Source of the DNA: Chryseobacterium sp. ZHDP1
GTDB lineage: Bacteria; Bacteroidota; Bacteroidia; Flavobacteriales; Weeksellaceae
Assembly (NCBI RefSeq): GCF_018603435.1
Contig: NZ_CP075682.1
Coordinates: 2,480,001-2,544,000 of the forward strand
DNA: 64,000 nt
Reading direction: 5' to 3'
Positions within the stretch are counted from its first letter, which is position 1; every line of letters begins with the position of its first letter. The translations under genes were made by a program, and so were the position numbers. The notes beneath the pieces were generated by a model. That model was not told where the DNA came from and did not search any database. It was given only the letters and a program-made list of their open reading frames with translations. This document shows, piece after piece, positions 1 to 9,293 of the stretch.

Positions 1-3000
1 TCTATATGAAGTCTGCATAAAGTATGCAGAACTATTAGTATCTAACAGCCAATGGTAATACAATCCCTGCTGCATCGGTGAAAGCTCATAAATATCTTCT
101 ACTTCTGAATCTTTACTCATTTCTGCAAGAGTAGTAAATGGCAATCTGTTATAGGTAAGATCTGAGGGAGTAAGCACCACTGATGAAGCTTCACTTTCTT
201 TAATCATAGTTTCTAAATGGGTACGATAATAAGATAATAACCTTTCTATTGTACTTTCTTTAAATACTTTACCTGAGAAACGGATATGAATACTCATCTC
301 GCCGTTTACCGTCATGCCGGAAACATCTAGTAAAATATCGGTTAAAAGGTTATCGCGGGAAACCGGTGAGCCAATGTATTCTGATGAATAGCTCAATATA
401 GAAGAAGTTATAGCTTCTGTACCTGAATCACCAGCTCCTATATCATTAAAGTCTCCTAAATAATTAAATAAAACACTCGCTTTGGACACAGAAAGAATCT
501 CTTGCTGTAGATAATGGAGCACACCATAACCAATTCCTTTATTGGGAATACGGCGTAAACTTTCTTTTACACTTACCAAAGATGGCTGGCTCTCATCACT
601 GATATCAAGACTAAAAGGATATACACTGGTAAACCAACCTATTGTTCGGCTGAGATCAAGACCAGTCTTCATTACTTCTCTACCATGACCTTCCATTAGA
701 ACTTTAGTAGTTCTTACACCAAAATAGTCTTGTAACGCTAATCCTAAACCAGTCAGTAAAACATCATTAATATCCGCATTATATTTCCTTCCCGCACGGG
801 TCTGTAATAATTTTGTAGTTTCTGATGTTAAAGTAAAGCCAAGCGTATTTTCTAAAATAGTCTTCCCTAATACCGGATAATCCGTCACAATAGTATCATA
901 CTGTTTAGACTCTACTCCTTCCCAATATAAACGTTCTTTAGAGAGTTCTAAGCTCCTGCTGTATTCATCTAAAGCTTTTCCCCAATTTTGGAAAGAATCT
1001 GTTTTGGTCGGAAGATCAAATGATAAGCCCAGAACTACGGACTCGTACAATCTTCCTAAATCTTCCAACAAGATACGCCATGATACTCCATCAATTACCA
1101 AGTGATGAACCACTAATATAATACGATCTCCATCTTTCATGGAAACATGTCCAACATTAAATAAAATACCCGAACTTATATCAATATTGCTTTGAAGATT
1201 TTCTCCTATCTTTTGTAGACTTTCAAGTTCTTCTGATTTGCTTGATGCGCTTGTTCTTAAGTCAAAATACTCAAAACTATAATGTTTAGAAGTAGCATCT
1301 GCATTAAATTGGGTCCAGATACCTTCCACATTGTTATAGACCATTCTCAATGCATCATGATGTTCAACAAGACGTTTTATAGAAGCTTCCAAAGAAGAGA
1401 ATGAAAGCCGCTGTATACTTTTTAAAATAACAGATTGGTTATAATGGCTTTTGTTAACTATGTCTTCACTCTCAAAGAAATATCTTTGGATAGGGGTTAA
1501 AATAGAGGTGCCTGTGACGGCTGACTGATCAATCAAAACCACTTCACTCGTTATATAACGAGACAGATCCTCTAATACAGGATATTGTAGAATGTGTTCT
1601 ACCTTAAGGCTATAGCCTTGCTGGCGTAGTCTTGATACAATTTGAATTGATTTTATTGAATCTCCCCCTAGATTATAAAAATTGTCCTTGATACTTATTG
1701 ATTCATACTTAAGCACCTGTGCGCAGACTTCTACCAAAATACGCTGATGTACTGTAACCGGGGCTACATATTCATTCTTAATTAAATCTTTTGACAATAC
1801 TGCAGGAAGATTATTACGATCAATCTTACCATTATTTGTCAATGGAATACTCTCTAGCTCTACATAAAAACCCGGAAGCATATACTGGGGAAGCTTTCCT
1901 GCAAGATATTGTGATAAATCATGCTTATCTATCGGGGAGCCGGAAACATAATATACCACCAGAATCTTATCTCCTCCATGTTCCTTAACTTCCGTAACTA
2001 CGCTCTTTATATCTGCACTGTAAGTTAAAACATAACTGTCGATCTCTCCCAGCTCTATCCGATGCCCACGTATCTTTACCTGATGGTCGATTCTGCCTAA
2101 ATACTCAATATTACCATCTGGCAACCAGCGTCCCAAATCTCCCGTACGATACATCTTTGTTCCTGGAACAAATGGATTATTTAAAAACTTATCTTCTGTC
2201 AATTCTTCAAGATTAAGATAACCTCGGGCCAGTCCTGAACCTGAAATGTAAAGCTCACCAACGACACCTATAGGTACAATGTGATGATATTTATCTAGTA
2301 TGTAAACCTGAGTATTTGATATAGGCTTGCCGATTGGAACTGTAACAGCTTTTCTTTTAACTTTAAAAAAGGTACTATAAACAGTGTCTTCTGATGGTCC
2401 ATAAATATTATATAATTTTAAAGATTCTAAAGGAACATGGCGAATATGCTTATAAGTTAACGCCTCGCCTGCTAAGTTCAGAATTTTTACATTTTCAAAT
2501 AATTCTTCTGAAGAAATGCTCAATAAAACTGAAGGTACCGTATTAATTAAAATATTCTTATCTACTTTTGCATAATCGCTAATTTTAAAAGCATTTTGTA
2601 AGATTCTTAGCTTCTTACCACAAGAAAGAGCTAAAAACATTTCATATACAGAAATATCAAAACAATAAGAAGTCGCAGCATATATAATATCAAAATCTTC
2701 TTTCGGAAATACTGTTTGTGACCAATAGATTAGTGTAACCACATTTTTATGTTCAATCATTACCCCTTTAGGATTTCCTGTCGTTCCCGAAGTATAGATG
2801 ATATAAGCCAAATGATCCGGCCTGATAAATATATCTACATTCTCTGTCGAATAGTAATTTCTTACCAATTCAAAATCCAAAAGAAAAGATTCGTCTATTG
2901 TTACCTTAGAATTGGTATCAGCCAAAATATAATCCTTTCTATCCTGCGGGTAATCTACATCAATTGGAACGTAAGCTCCTCCCGACTTCAATATCCCTAA

Positions 3001-6000
3001 AATACCCTCAATCATCTTATCACTTCGAGGAAGTTCAATACAGATCAAATCATCTCCATTTATGGAATATTTCTCACGTAAATAATGAGCCAGCTGATTC
3101 GATCTTGCATTCAGTTCAAAATAAGTCAATGAAATATCTTCATAGACAACCGCTATATGATCAGGCGTTATTAATACCTGTTTTTCAAATAAACTTATAA
3201 TGGTTTCATCACTAGGGTAGTTAACTTCCGTAGAATTAAATGACTCCAAAATTGCCTTTTCTTCAGAACTTATGTAATCCAGAGATTTTAACGGAATTTC
3301 AGAAGAAAAAACAAACTGATGAAGTACTTCTTTAAAGTGAGATACCAAAAACTTCATTGAGGATGTCGAAAGCAATGAAGCATCATAACGGAACTCAATA
3401 TGCAGACCGCCATGGTCAGGAACTGCTACAATCGTAAGGGGGTAATTTGTCTGTTCAAAAGAACCTACTGACTCAGACGATAAGCCCGCATATGAACTTG
3501 TTTCTACATTACCTTTATCATTCTTTACATAGTTCTCAAAAACAATAATATGATTTATCAGTTCTTTTCCTAAAGAGGATAAAGACTGGATCTCTGCCAA
3601 ACTATTAAAGTGATAACGGCTACTCTGAATAGAATCCTGATGAATCTGATTTAATAAACTTCGTGGAGTATCCTCTTCCCCAATTCGTGCACATACGGGG
3701 ATCGTATTGATAAAAAGGCCCACCATATTCTCAATACCTGGAATCTCTGCAGGTCTTCCGGATACTACGCTGCCAAAGACTACTTCTTCTGAGGAATTAT
3801 ATGAACTTAAAAGATAAGACCATGCTCCTTGAACGTAAGTGTTCAATGTAATCCCTAAATCTTGGCAGAAATTTTCAATAGCACCAAAATCATGATCTCT
3901 TATGCTAAGGGTTTCGGTAAGGTAATGGGAAGAGGATGCTTCATCTGTATTAACAAAAGGAATCAATGTAGGGGAATCAATGCCCTGAAGATAGTTTTTC
4001 CAATATGCTAAAGCTTCTTCTTTATCCACACTTTCAAGCCACTTAATATAGGATGAGTATTTCTCTGTATCAGGTAACGGAATCGAAATACCATTTTGAA
4101 GGCTCCCTAATATTGTGGAAAAATCATTAATTAAAATACTCAGGCACCAACCGTCCATAATGATATGGTGATGACTCCAAATAAACTCATAATATCCATC
4201 CGGTAATTCAACCACAAGTAAACGCATCTGCGTAGGCTCACTCAGAATAAAACCTCGGTCTATATCGCCTTGTTTAATATTATCTAATTCAAGTTCGGAT
4301 GCCAGGATCAAATGCTTAAAGTCAACTCGAGCCTCTTTATGAACAATCTGTAAAGGAACTTCTCCATAACGGTTCTCAAAGGAAGTACGAAGAATGGTAT
4401 AACGGTTAACCAATGCTCCAAATGCCTTTTCTATCAGAGATAAATCTAGGTCAGAAGCCTTAACACGATAGGAGGTCTGCATAAAATATGACAAACCTTT
4501 AGGATTTACTAACCAATGGTAATACAATCCTTGCTGCATCGGAGAAAGTTCGTAAATATCTTCTATTTCAGCATCTTTACTGATTTCTTCAATGATACTG
4601 AATGATAAGCCTTTGTATTTGTAAGTAAGGTCTGATGGGGTTAAAGCCACTGATGAATCTTCGCTTTCTCTGATCATAGATTCTAAATGAGACTGATATG
4701 CTGATAAAAGAGACTCTATCGTATTTGCTGTAAATACTTTATTCGAGAAACGAATATTGATATTCATTACTCCATTAACCGTCATCCCGGAAACATCCAG
4801 TAAGATATCTGTAAATAAATTATCCAAGGAAACGGAAGGACCTATATTTTCAGAACTATAACTGAATAATGATTGAGATTCTCCTGTATCATAATTTCCT
4901 GCATCATCAAAGTCGCCAAGGTAGTTAAACTGTAACCAAGCCAAACTCTTTGGAGTAAATGGCTCATTCAGATAATTCAGAATACCATAACCGATTCCTT
5001 TATTCGGAATCTCTCGCATACCCTCCTTTACACTTACCATGACGGGTTGGCTATCATCACTGATATCAAGATTAAAAGGATACACACTGGTAAACCAACC
5101 CACCGTACGGCTGATATCTAAACCTGTACCCATAGTCTCACGACCATGGCCTTCCATCAAAACTTTCGTCTTGCATACTCCAAACTGATCCTTTAGAGAC
5201 AATGCTAAGCCGGTTAATAAAACATCATTGATCTCTGCATTATACTTCCTACCCGCAAGTGTTTGTAGTAATTTTGTAGTATCGGTATTCAGGTCAAAAC
5301 CTAAGCTGTTTTCTAAGATCTGTTTGCCTTTCACCGGATAATCCGTAGTAATGGAAGCATATGTTTCGGATTCTATTCCTTCCCAATACAAACGCTCTTT
5401 AGATAATGCTGAGCTTTTGCTATAATCCTCCAATGCGTTACCCCAACGCTGGAAAGAATCTGTCTTGGAGGGAAGCTCATAAGATAGCCCCTGAACTTCC
5501 GATTTGTATAACTTTCCTAAATCTTCCAACAAGATACGCCATGATACACCATCAACTACCAAGTGATGAACCACTAATATAAGACGCTCGCCATCACTCA
5601 TTGATACATGGCCTACATGAAATAGAACTCCTGAAGTTATATCTATGGAGCTTTGAAGCTCCTCGCCTATCTCTTGTAATCGGGATAATTCTTCTGAGTT
5701 ACTTCCGCTATCTTTTAGATCAAAAGATTGCAAATGATAGTGATTATTTTCTATTCCTGAATTATATTGAACCCAAAATCCAGCTTTCTCGCTATAAACC
5801 ATTCTCAAGGCATCATGATGCTCGACAAGACGTTTTATAGAAGTTTCTAATGCAGCTACCGAAAGCTTTTCTGTACTCTTTAGGATAACAGACTGGTTAT
5901 AATGATTCTTGTTAACAATATCCTCACTCTCAAAGAAATATCTTTGGATAGGAGTAAGTATACTTTCTCCTATAACAACAGACTGATCAATCTCAACAAT

Positions 6001-9000
6001 ATCTGTCGTGATATAACCTGCCAGCTCTTCTAAAATCGGATACTGAAGAATATGTTCTACCTTAAGGCTATACCCTTGCTGACGAAGCCTGGAAACGATC
6101 TGAATTGATTTTATGGAATCTCCTCCAAGGTTATAATAATTGTCTCGAATACTGATAGGTCTATACTTTAAGACCTGCTCACAAATAGAAACCAGCACTT
6201 GTTCTTCTTCATTTCTCGCCGCTACATATTCATTTTTAATCATATCCGTACTGCTTACCTCAGGTAAACTCTTTCGGTCAACCTTCCCGTTGCTCGTTAA
6301 AGGAATATGATCCAATTCTACATAAAAACCCGGAAGCATATACTGGGGAAGCTTTCCTGCAAGATATTGTGATAAATCATGCTTATCTATCGGGGAGCCG
6401 GAAACATAATATACCACCAGAATCTTATCTCCTCCATGTTCCTTAACTTCAGTAACTACGCTCTTTATATCTGCATTGTAAGTTAAAACATAACTGTCGA
6501 TCTCTCCCAGCTCTATCCGATGCCCACGTATCTTTACCTGATGGTCAATTCTGCCTAAATACTCAATATTACCATCTGGCAACCAGCGTCCCAAATCTCC
6601 CGTACGGTACATCTTTGTTCCTGGAACAAATGGATTGTCTAAAAACTTATCTTCTGTCAATTCTTCAAGATTAAGATAGCCTCGGGCCAGTCCTGAACCC
6701 GAAATGTAAAGCTCACCAACAACACCTATAGGTACAATGTGATGATATTTATCTAGTATGTAACAGCCCAATGTCGCAATAGGTTTGCCTATATTAGATA
6801 AAGAGCGTGTCATATCTGCAGCGCTAAGTTCTTTATAGGTAACATGGACGGTAGTTTCTGTGATTCCGTACATATTAATCATACGGATTTCCGGATATTT
6901 ACGATGAAAATCCTGTAGCATAAGAGGATTAAGGGCCTCTCCTCCAAAGATTATGTATCGCAAAGCCAACTGCCCTTGATTAAATAATTTATCATATTCC
7001 GACAGGTTATAAAAAGCAGCTGGGGTCTGGTTTAATATAGTTATATTGTTCTTGATAAGATAGCTTAAAAAGGAGCCAGGATCCTGAGCTGTCTTTCTGG
7101 TGATTACATGAAGACTTCCTCCGTAGAGTAAAGCGCCATAACACTCCCATACCGAAAAATCAAAATTATAGGAATGGAATAATGTCCAGGAATCATTACT
7201 ATTAAAATCATAAAGCGAATGATCATTAAACAATAAACGAACCACATTTTTATGTTCAATCATTACCCCTTTAGGATTTCCTGTCGTTCCCGAAGTATAG
7301 ATGATATAAGCCAAATGATCCGGCCTGATAAATATATCTACATTCTCTGTCGAATAGTAATTTCTTACCAATTCAAAATCCAAAAGAAAAGATTCGTCTA
7401 TTGTTACCTTAGAATTGGTATCAGCCAAAATATAATCCTTTCTATCCTGCGGGTAATCTACATCAATTGGAACGTAAGCTCCTCCCGACTTCAATATCCC
7501 TAAAATACCCTCAATCATCTTATCACTTCGAGGAAGTTCAATACAGATCAAATCATCTCCATTTATGGAATATTTCTCACGTAAATAATGAGCCAGCTGA
7601 TTCGATCTTGCATTCAGTTCAAAATAAGTCAATGAAATATCTTCATAGACAACCGCTATATGATCAGGCGTTATTAATACCTGTTTTTCAAATAAACTTA
7701 TAATGGTTTCATCACTAGGGTAGTTAACTTCCGTAGAATTAAATGACTCCAAAATTGCCTTTTCTTCAGAACTTATGTAATCCAGAGATTTTAACGGAAT
7801 TTCAGAAGAAAAAACAAACTGATGAAGTACTTCTTTAAAGTGAGATATAAATCCAATAATTGTTTCTTTGTTATAAATGTCTACATTAAATGTTGTAATC
7901 ATTTCTAAAAAAGATCCTTTATTTATAAACTCAAAGTTAATATCAAAAGCTCTCTTAGTAAATCCTATTTCTACGATTTCATCATTGTATATTTCATTGA
8001 GTTCATTATCCAGATAATCCTGAAAAACCACAGTGATATCAAATAAGGAATTTCTCGAAACATCTGGGGATAATTGTAAATCTTCAATTAACAAATCAAA
8101 AGGGTAATCCTGATATGTAAAAGCTTTTGTAAAAGACTCCTTTACCTTTCTGAATATATCTGTTGAAGTATCTTTTTGAGGTTCCAATACGGTATTTAGT
8201 ACGATGGTATTCACAAAAAGCCCAGGCATTTCATTAAGGCTTGGATGATTTCTTCCGGAAGTAAAAGTCCCTAATGTAATGTCATTTTCTGAAGTATATT
8301 TATTTAATATGACATAAATAGCGCTCAGTAAACTTACATTTAAAGTTCCTTTGTTATCTTTAGCAAATGCTTCCAACTTTTGGGTAAGTCCTGAAGAAAT
8401 AACTGTCTTTAATGAGTAGCTGTTAAATGTTTTAACGGATGGTCTTTTAACATAAGAAGGTAAATCGATTGTTGGAATTTTTTTAGACAAAAGCTCTACC
8501 CAATATCGTTGCGCAACATTATAACTTCCATTATTAACTGCCTCAAGTTTCCAATATGTATAATCCAGATACTGTAACTTTGGAGTACTTATTTCTTCTG
8601 AATGCAATATTGCAAAATAATAGTTCAAAATATTTTGCTTTATAATATTCAAAGACACTCCATCAATAATAATATGATGGAAGATAAAATATACAACAAT
8701 CTTATCTTTAAGCTCAAAAATTTTACATCTAAGCAAGGATCCTTTAGTCAGATCGAATGCCAATGAATTCAAGTCTTGAACAGCATTTTCTATTACTTTT
8801 ATAGCATCTGATTCATCCTTAAGATCAATAATTTCAACATCAAATCCTGTATTATCTTCCTCTAAAACGCTTTGCTTTATTTCTCCTTTGTTGTTAAGAT
8901 TAAATACCGTTCTGAAAATCTCAAAGTTTTTGATCAATTGTAAAACAGCAAGTCTGACTATTTCCAGATTATAAGTTGAAGGAAGCTCAATAGGATAATT

Positions 9001-9273
9001 GATATGATAAGATTTAGATCCTTCCTCAGTAAGACTTTGTAACCACAACCTTTTCTGAGCATCTGAAACAGGATGATCTTTTCCGGTAGCGGTATGTTTG
9101 GTAATGCTATTAGAATTATGCTTTAGGATATAGGATATGATCTCCTCTTTATAAAGCCTAATTCGTTTGATAAGACTTTCTTCAATATCTTCTGTGGTGT
9201 CAATAACAAGGTTATTATCTTTTACAGAAATGTAAATATTTTTATCTTTTAATTCTTCTAATAAATTTAACAT
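1..9273 (-). CDS. Non-ribosomal peptide synthetase, 3' end beyond window (TubC-C-A-PCP-E-C-A-PCP-E-C...)
   Basis: A reading frame with no stop runs from ATG at 9273 to the left edge (3091 codons seen). Residues 1-52 (MLNLLEELKDKNIYISVKDN...) resemble a TubC N-terminal docking domain. Then come condensation domain 1 (about 68-490, HHIIIDG near 198), adenylation 1 (496-1004), carrier 1 (1014-1090, LGGDSIKS), epimerisation 1 (1105-1528, HHLVVDGVSWR and EGHGRE), condensation 2 (1568-1990, HHHIIMDGW), adenylation 2 (1998-2490), carrier 2 (2501-2576), epimerisation 2 (2591-3017) and the start of condensation 3 (from 3052, SPMQQGLYYHW). Pocket residues read by eye give DFWNIGMVHK for adenylation 1, the textbook threonine code, and DIYNNAIVYK for adenylation 2, which I cannot assign. 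The start lies 20 bases after the PKS stop, so the genes are surely cotranscribed and the docking domain should accept the PKS-bound chain. Most of 2737-7847 is duplicated in the upstream NRPS. No thioesterase is seen. Confidence 0.95.
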   Translation of the reverse strand, partial: MLNLLEELKDKNIYISVKDNNLVIDTTEDIEESLIKRIRLYKEEIISYILKHNSNSITKHTATGKDHPVSDAQKRLWLQSLTEEGSKSYHINYPIELPSTYNLEIVRLAVLQLIKNFEIFRTVFNLNNKGEIKQSVLEEDNTGFDVEIIDLKDESDAIKVIENAVQDLNSLAFDLTKGSLLRCKIFELKDKIVVYFIFHHIIIDGVSLNIIKQNILNYYFAILHSEEISTPKLQYLDYTYWKLEAVNNGSYNVAQRYWVELLSKKIPTIDLPSYVKRPSVKTFNSYSLKTVISSGLTQKLEAFAKDNKGTLNVSLLSAIYVILNKYTSENDITLGTFTSGRNHPSLNEMPGLFVNTIVLNTVLEPQKDTSTDIFRKVKESFTKAFTYQDYPFDLLIEDLQLSPDVSRNSLFDITVVFQDYLDNELNEIYNDEIVEIGFTKRAFDINFEFINKGSFLEMITTFNVDIYNKETIIGFISHFKEVLHQFVFSSEIPLKSLDYISSEEKAILESFNSTEVNYPSDETIISLFEKQVLITPDHIAVVYEDISLTYFELNARSNQLAHYLREKYSINGDDLICIELPRSDKMIEGILGILKSGGAYVPIDVDYPQDRKDYILADTNSKVTIDESFLLDFELVRNYYSTENVDIFIRPDHLAYIIYTSGTTGNPKGVMIEHKNVVRLLFNDHSLYDFNSNDSWTLFHSYNFDFSVWECYGALLYGGSLHVITRKTAQDPGSFLSYLIKNNITILNQTPAAFYNLSEYDKLFNQGQLALRYIIFGGEALNPLMLQDFHRKYPEIRMINMYGITETTVHVTYKELSAADMTRSLSNIGKPIATLGCYILDKYHHIVPIGVVGELYISGSGLARGYLNLEELTEDKFLDNPFVPGTKMYRTGDLGRWLPDGNIEYLGRIDHQVKIRGHRIELGEIDSYVLTYNADIKSVVTEVKEHGGDKILVVYYVSGSPIDKHDLSQYLAGKLPQYMLPGFYVELDHIPLTSNGKVDRKSLPEVSSTDMIKNEYVAARNEEEQVLVSICEQVLKYRPISIRDNYYNLGGDSIKSIQIVSRLRQQGYSLKVEHILQYPILEELAGYITTDIVEIDQSVVIGESILTPIQRYFFESEDIVNKNHYNQSVILKSTEKLSVAALETSIKRLVEHHDALRMVYSEKAGFWVQYNSGIENNHYHLQSFDLKDSGSNSEELSRLQEIGEELQSSIDITSGVLFHVGHVSMSDGERLILVVHHLVVDGVSWRILLEDLGKLYKSEVQGLSYELPSKTDSFQRWGNALEDYSKSSALSKERLYWEGIESETYASITTDYPVKGKQILENSLGFDLNTDTTKLLQTLAGRKYNAEINDVLLTGLALSLKDQFGVCKTKVLMEGHGRETMGTGLDISRTVGWFTSVYPFNLDISDDSQPVMVSVKEGMREIPNKGIGYGILNYLNEPFTPKSLAWLQFNYLGDFDDAGNYDTGESQSLFSYSSENIGPSVSLDNLFTDILLDVSGMTVNGVMNINIRFSNKVFTANTIESLLSAYQSHLESMIRESEDSSVALTPSDLTYKYKGLSFSIIEEISKDAEIEDIYELSPMQQGLYYHWLVNPKGLSYFMQTSYRVKASDLDLSLIEKAFGALVNRYTILRTSFENRYGEVPLQIVHKEARVDFKHLILASELELDNIKQGDIDRGFILSEPTQMRLLVVELPDGYYEFIWSHHHIIMDGWCLSILINDFSTILGSLQNGISIPLPDTEKYSSYIKWLESVDKEEALAYWKNYLQGIDSPTLIPFVNTDEASSSHYLTETLSIRDHDFGAIENFCQDLGITLNTYVQGAWSYLLSSYNSSEEVVFGSVVSGRPAEIPGIENMVGLFINTIPVCARIGEEDTPRSLLNQIHQDSIQSSRYHFNSLAEIQSLSSLGKELINHIIVFENYVKNDKGNVETSSYAGLSSESVGSFEQTNYPLTIVAVPDHGGLHIEFRYDASLLSTSSMKFLVSHFKEVLHQFVFSSEIPLKSLDYISSEEKAILESFNSTEVNYPSDETIISLFEKQVLITPDHIAVVYEDISLTYFELNARSNQLAHYLREKYSINGDDLICIELPRSDKMIEGILGILKSGGAYVPIDVDYPQDRKDYILADTNSKVTIDESFLLDFELVRNYYSTENVDIFIRPDHLAYIIYTSGTTGNPKGVMIEHKNVVTLIYWSQTVFPKEDFDIIYAATSYCFDISVYEMFLALSCGKKLRILQNAFKISDYAKVDKNILINTVPSVLLSISSEELFENVKILNLAGEALTYKHIRHVPLESLKLYNIYGPSEDTVYSTFFKVKRKAVTVPIGKPISNTQVYILDKYHHIVPIGVVGELYISGSGLARGYLNLEELTEDKFLNNPFVPGTKMYRTGDLGRWLPDGNIEYLGRIDHQVKIRGHRIELGEIDSYVLTYSADIKSVVTEVKEHGGDKILVVYYVSGSPIDKHDLSQYLAGKLPQYMLPGFYVELESIPLTNNGKIDRNNLPAVLSKDLIKNEYVAPVTVHQRILVEVCAQVLKYESISIKDNFYNLGGDSIKSIQIVSRLRQQGYSLKVEHILQYPVLEDLSRYITSEVVLIDQSAVTGTSILTPIQRYFFESEDIVNKSHYNQSVILKSIQRLSFSSLEASIKRLVEHHDALRMVYNNVEGIWTQFNADATSKHYSFEYFDLRTSASSKSEELESLQKIGENLQSNIDISSGILFNVGHVSMKDGDRIILVVHHLVIDGVSWRILLEDLGRLYESVVLGLSFDLPTKTDSFQNWGKALDEYSRSLELSKERLYWEGVESKQYDTIVTDYPVLGKTILENTLGFTLTSETTKLLQTRAGRKYNADINDVLLTGLGLALQDYFGVRTTKVLMEGHGREVMKTGLDLSRTIGWFTSVYPFSLDISDESQPSLVSVKESLRRIPNKGIGYGVLHYLQQEILSVSKASVLFNYLGDFNDIGAGDSGTEAITSSILSYSSEYIGSPVSRDNLLTDILLDVSGMTVNGEMSIHIRFSGKVFKESTIERLLSYYRTHLETMIKESEASSVVLTPSDLTYNRLPFTTLAEMSKDSEVEDIYELSPMQQGLYYHWLLDTNSSAYFMQTSYR
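2737..6735. repeat. 4.0-kb direct repeat R2b, copy in downstream NRPS
   Basis: This 3999-base stretch matches 14957-18955 at an offset of 12220 bases, with no difference seen in the lines compared. It carries the C-terminal subdomain of adenylation 1, carrier 1, epimerisation 1, condensation 2 and the N-terminal core of adenylation 2. It stops at the MIEHKNVV segment just after core motif A3. Confidence 0.95.
6221..7847. repeat. 1.6-kb direct repeat R2a, copy in downstream NRPS
   Basis: This 1627-base stretch matches 13938-15564 at an offset of 7717 bases. It contains almost the whole threonine adenylation domain, pocket included. The part 6221-6735 is shared by three places (also 13938-14452 and 18441-18955). 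The part 7240-7847 is also shared by three (2737-3344 and 14957-15564). Confidence 0.95.
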
Positions 9274-9293
9274 ATAATGGTAAAGAATAGGAT

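Noticed and set aside
2749..3200. Plus-strand ORFs of 83 and 78 codons that recur at 7252-7703 and 14969-15420
   Set aside because: They are antisense to the adenylation domains, and they recur only because the NRPS DNA itself is repeated.
5601..5840. Plus-strand ORF of 79 codons repeated at 17821-18060
   Set aside because: It is antisense to the epimerisation domain within the R2b repeat, with no protein-like features.
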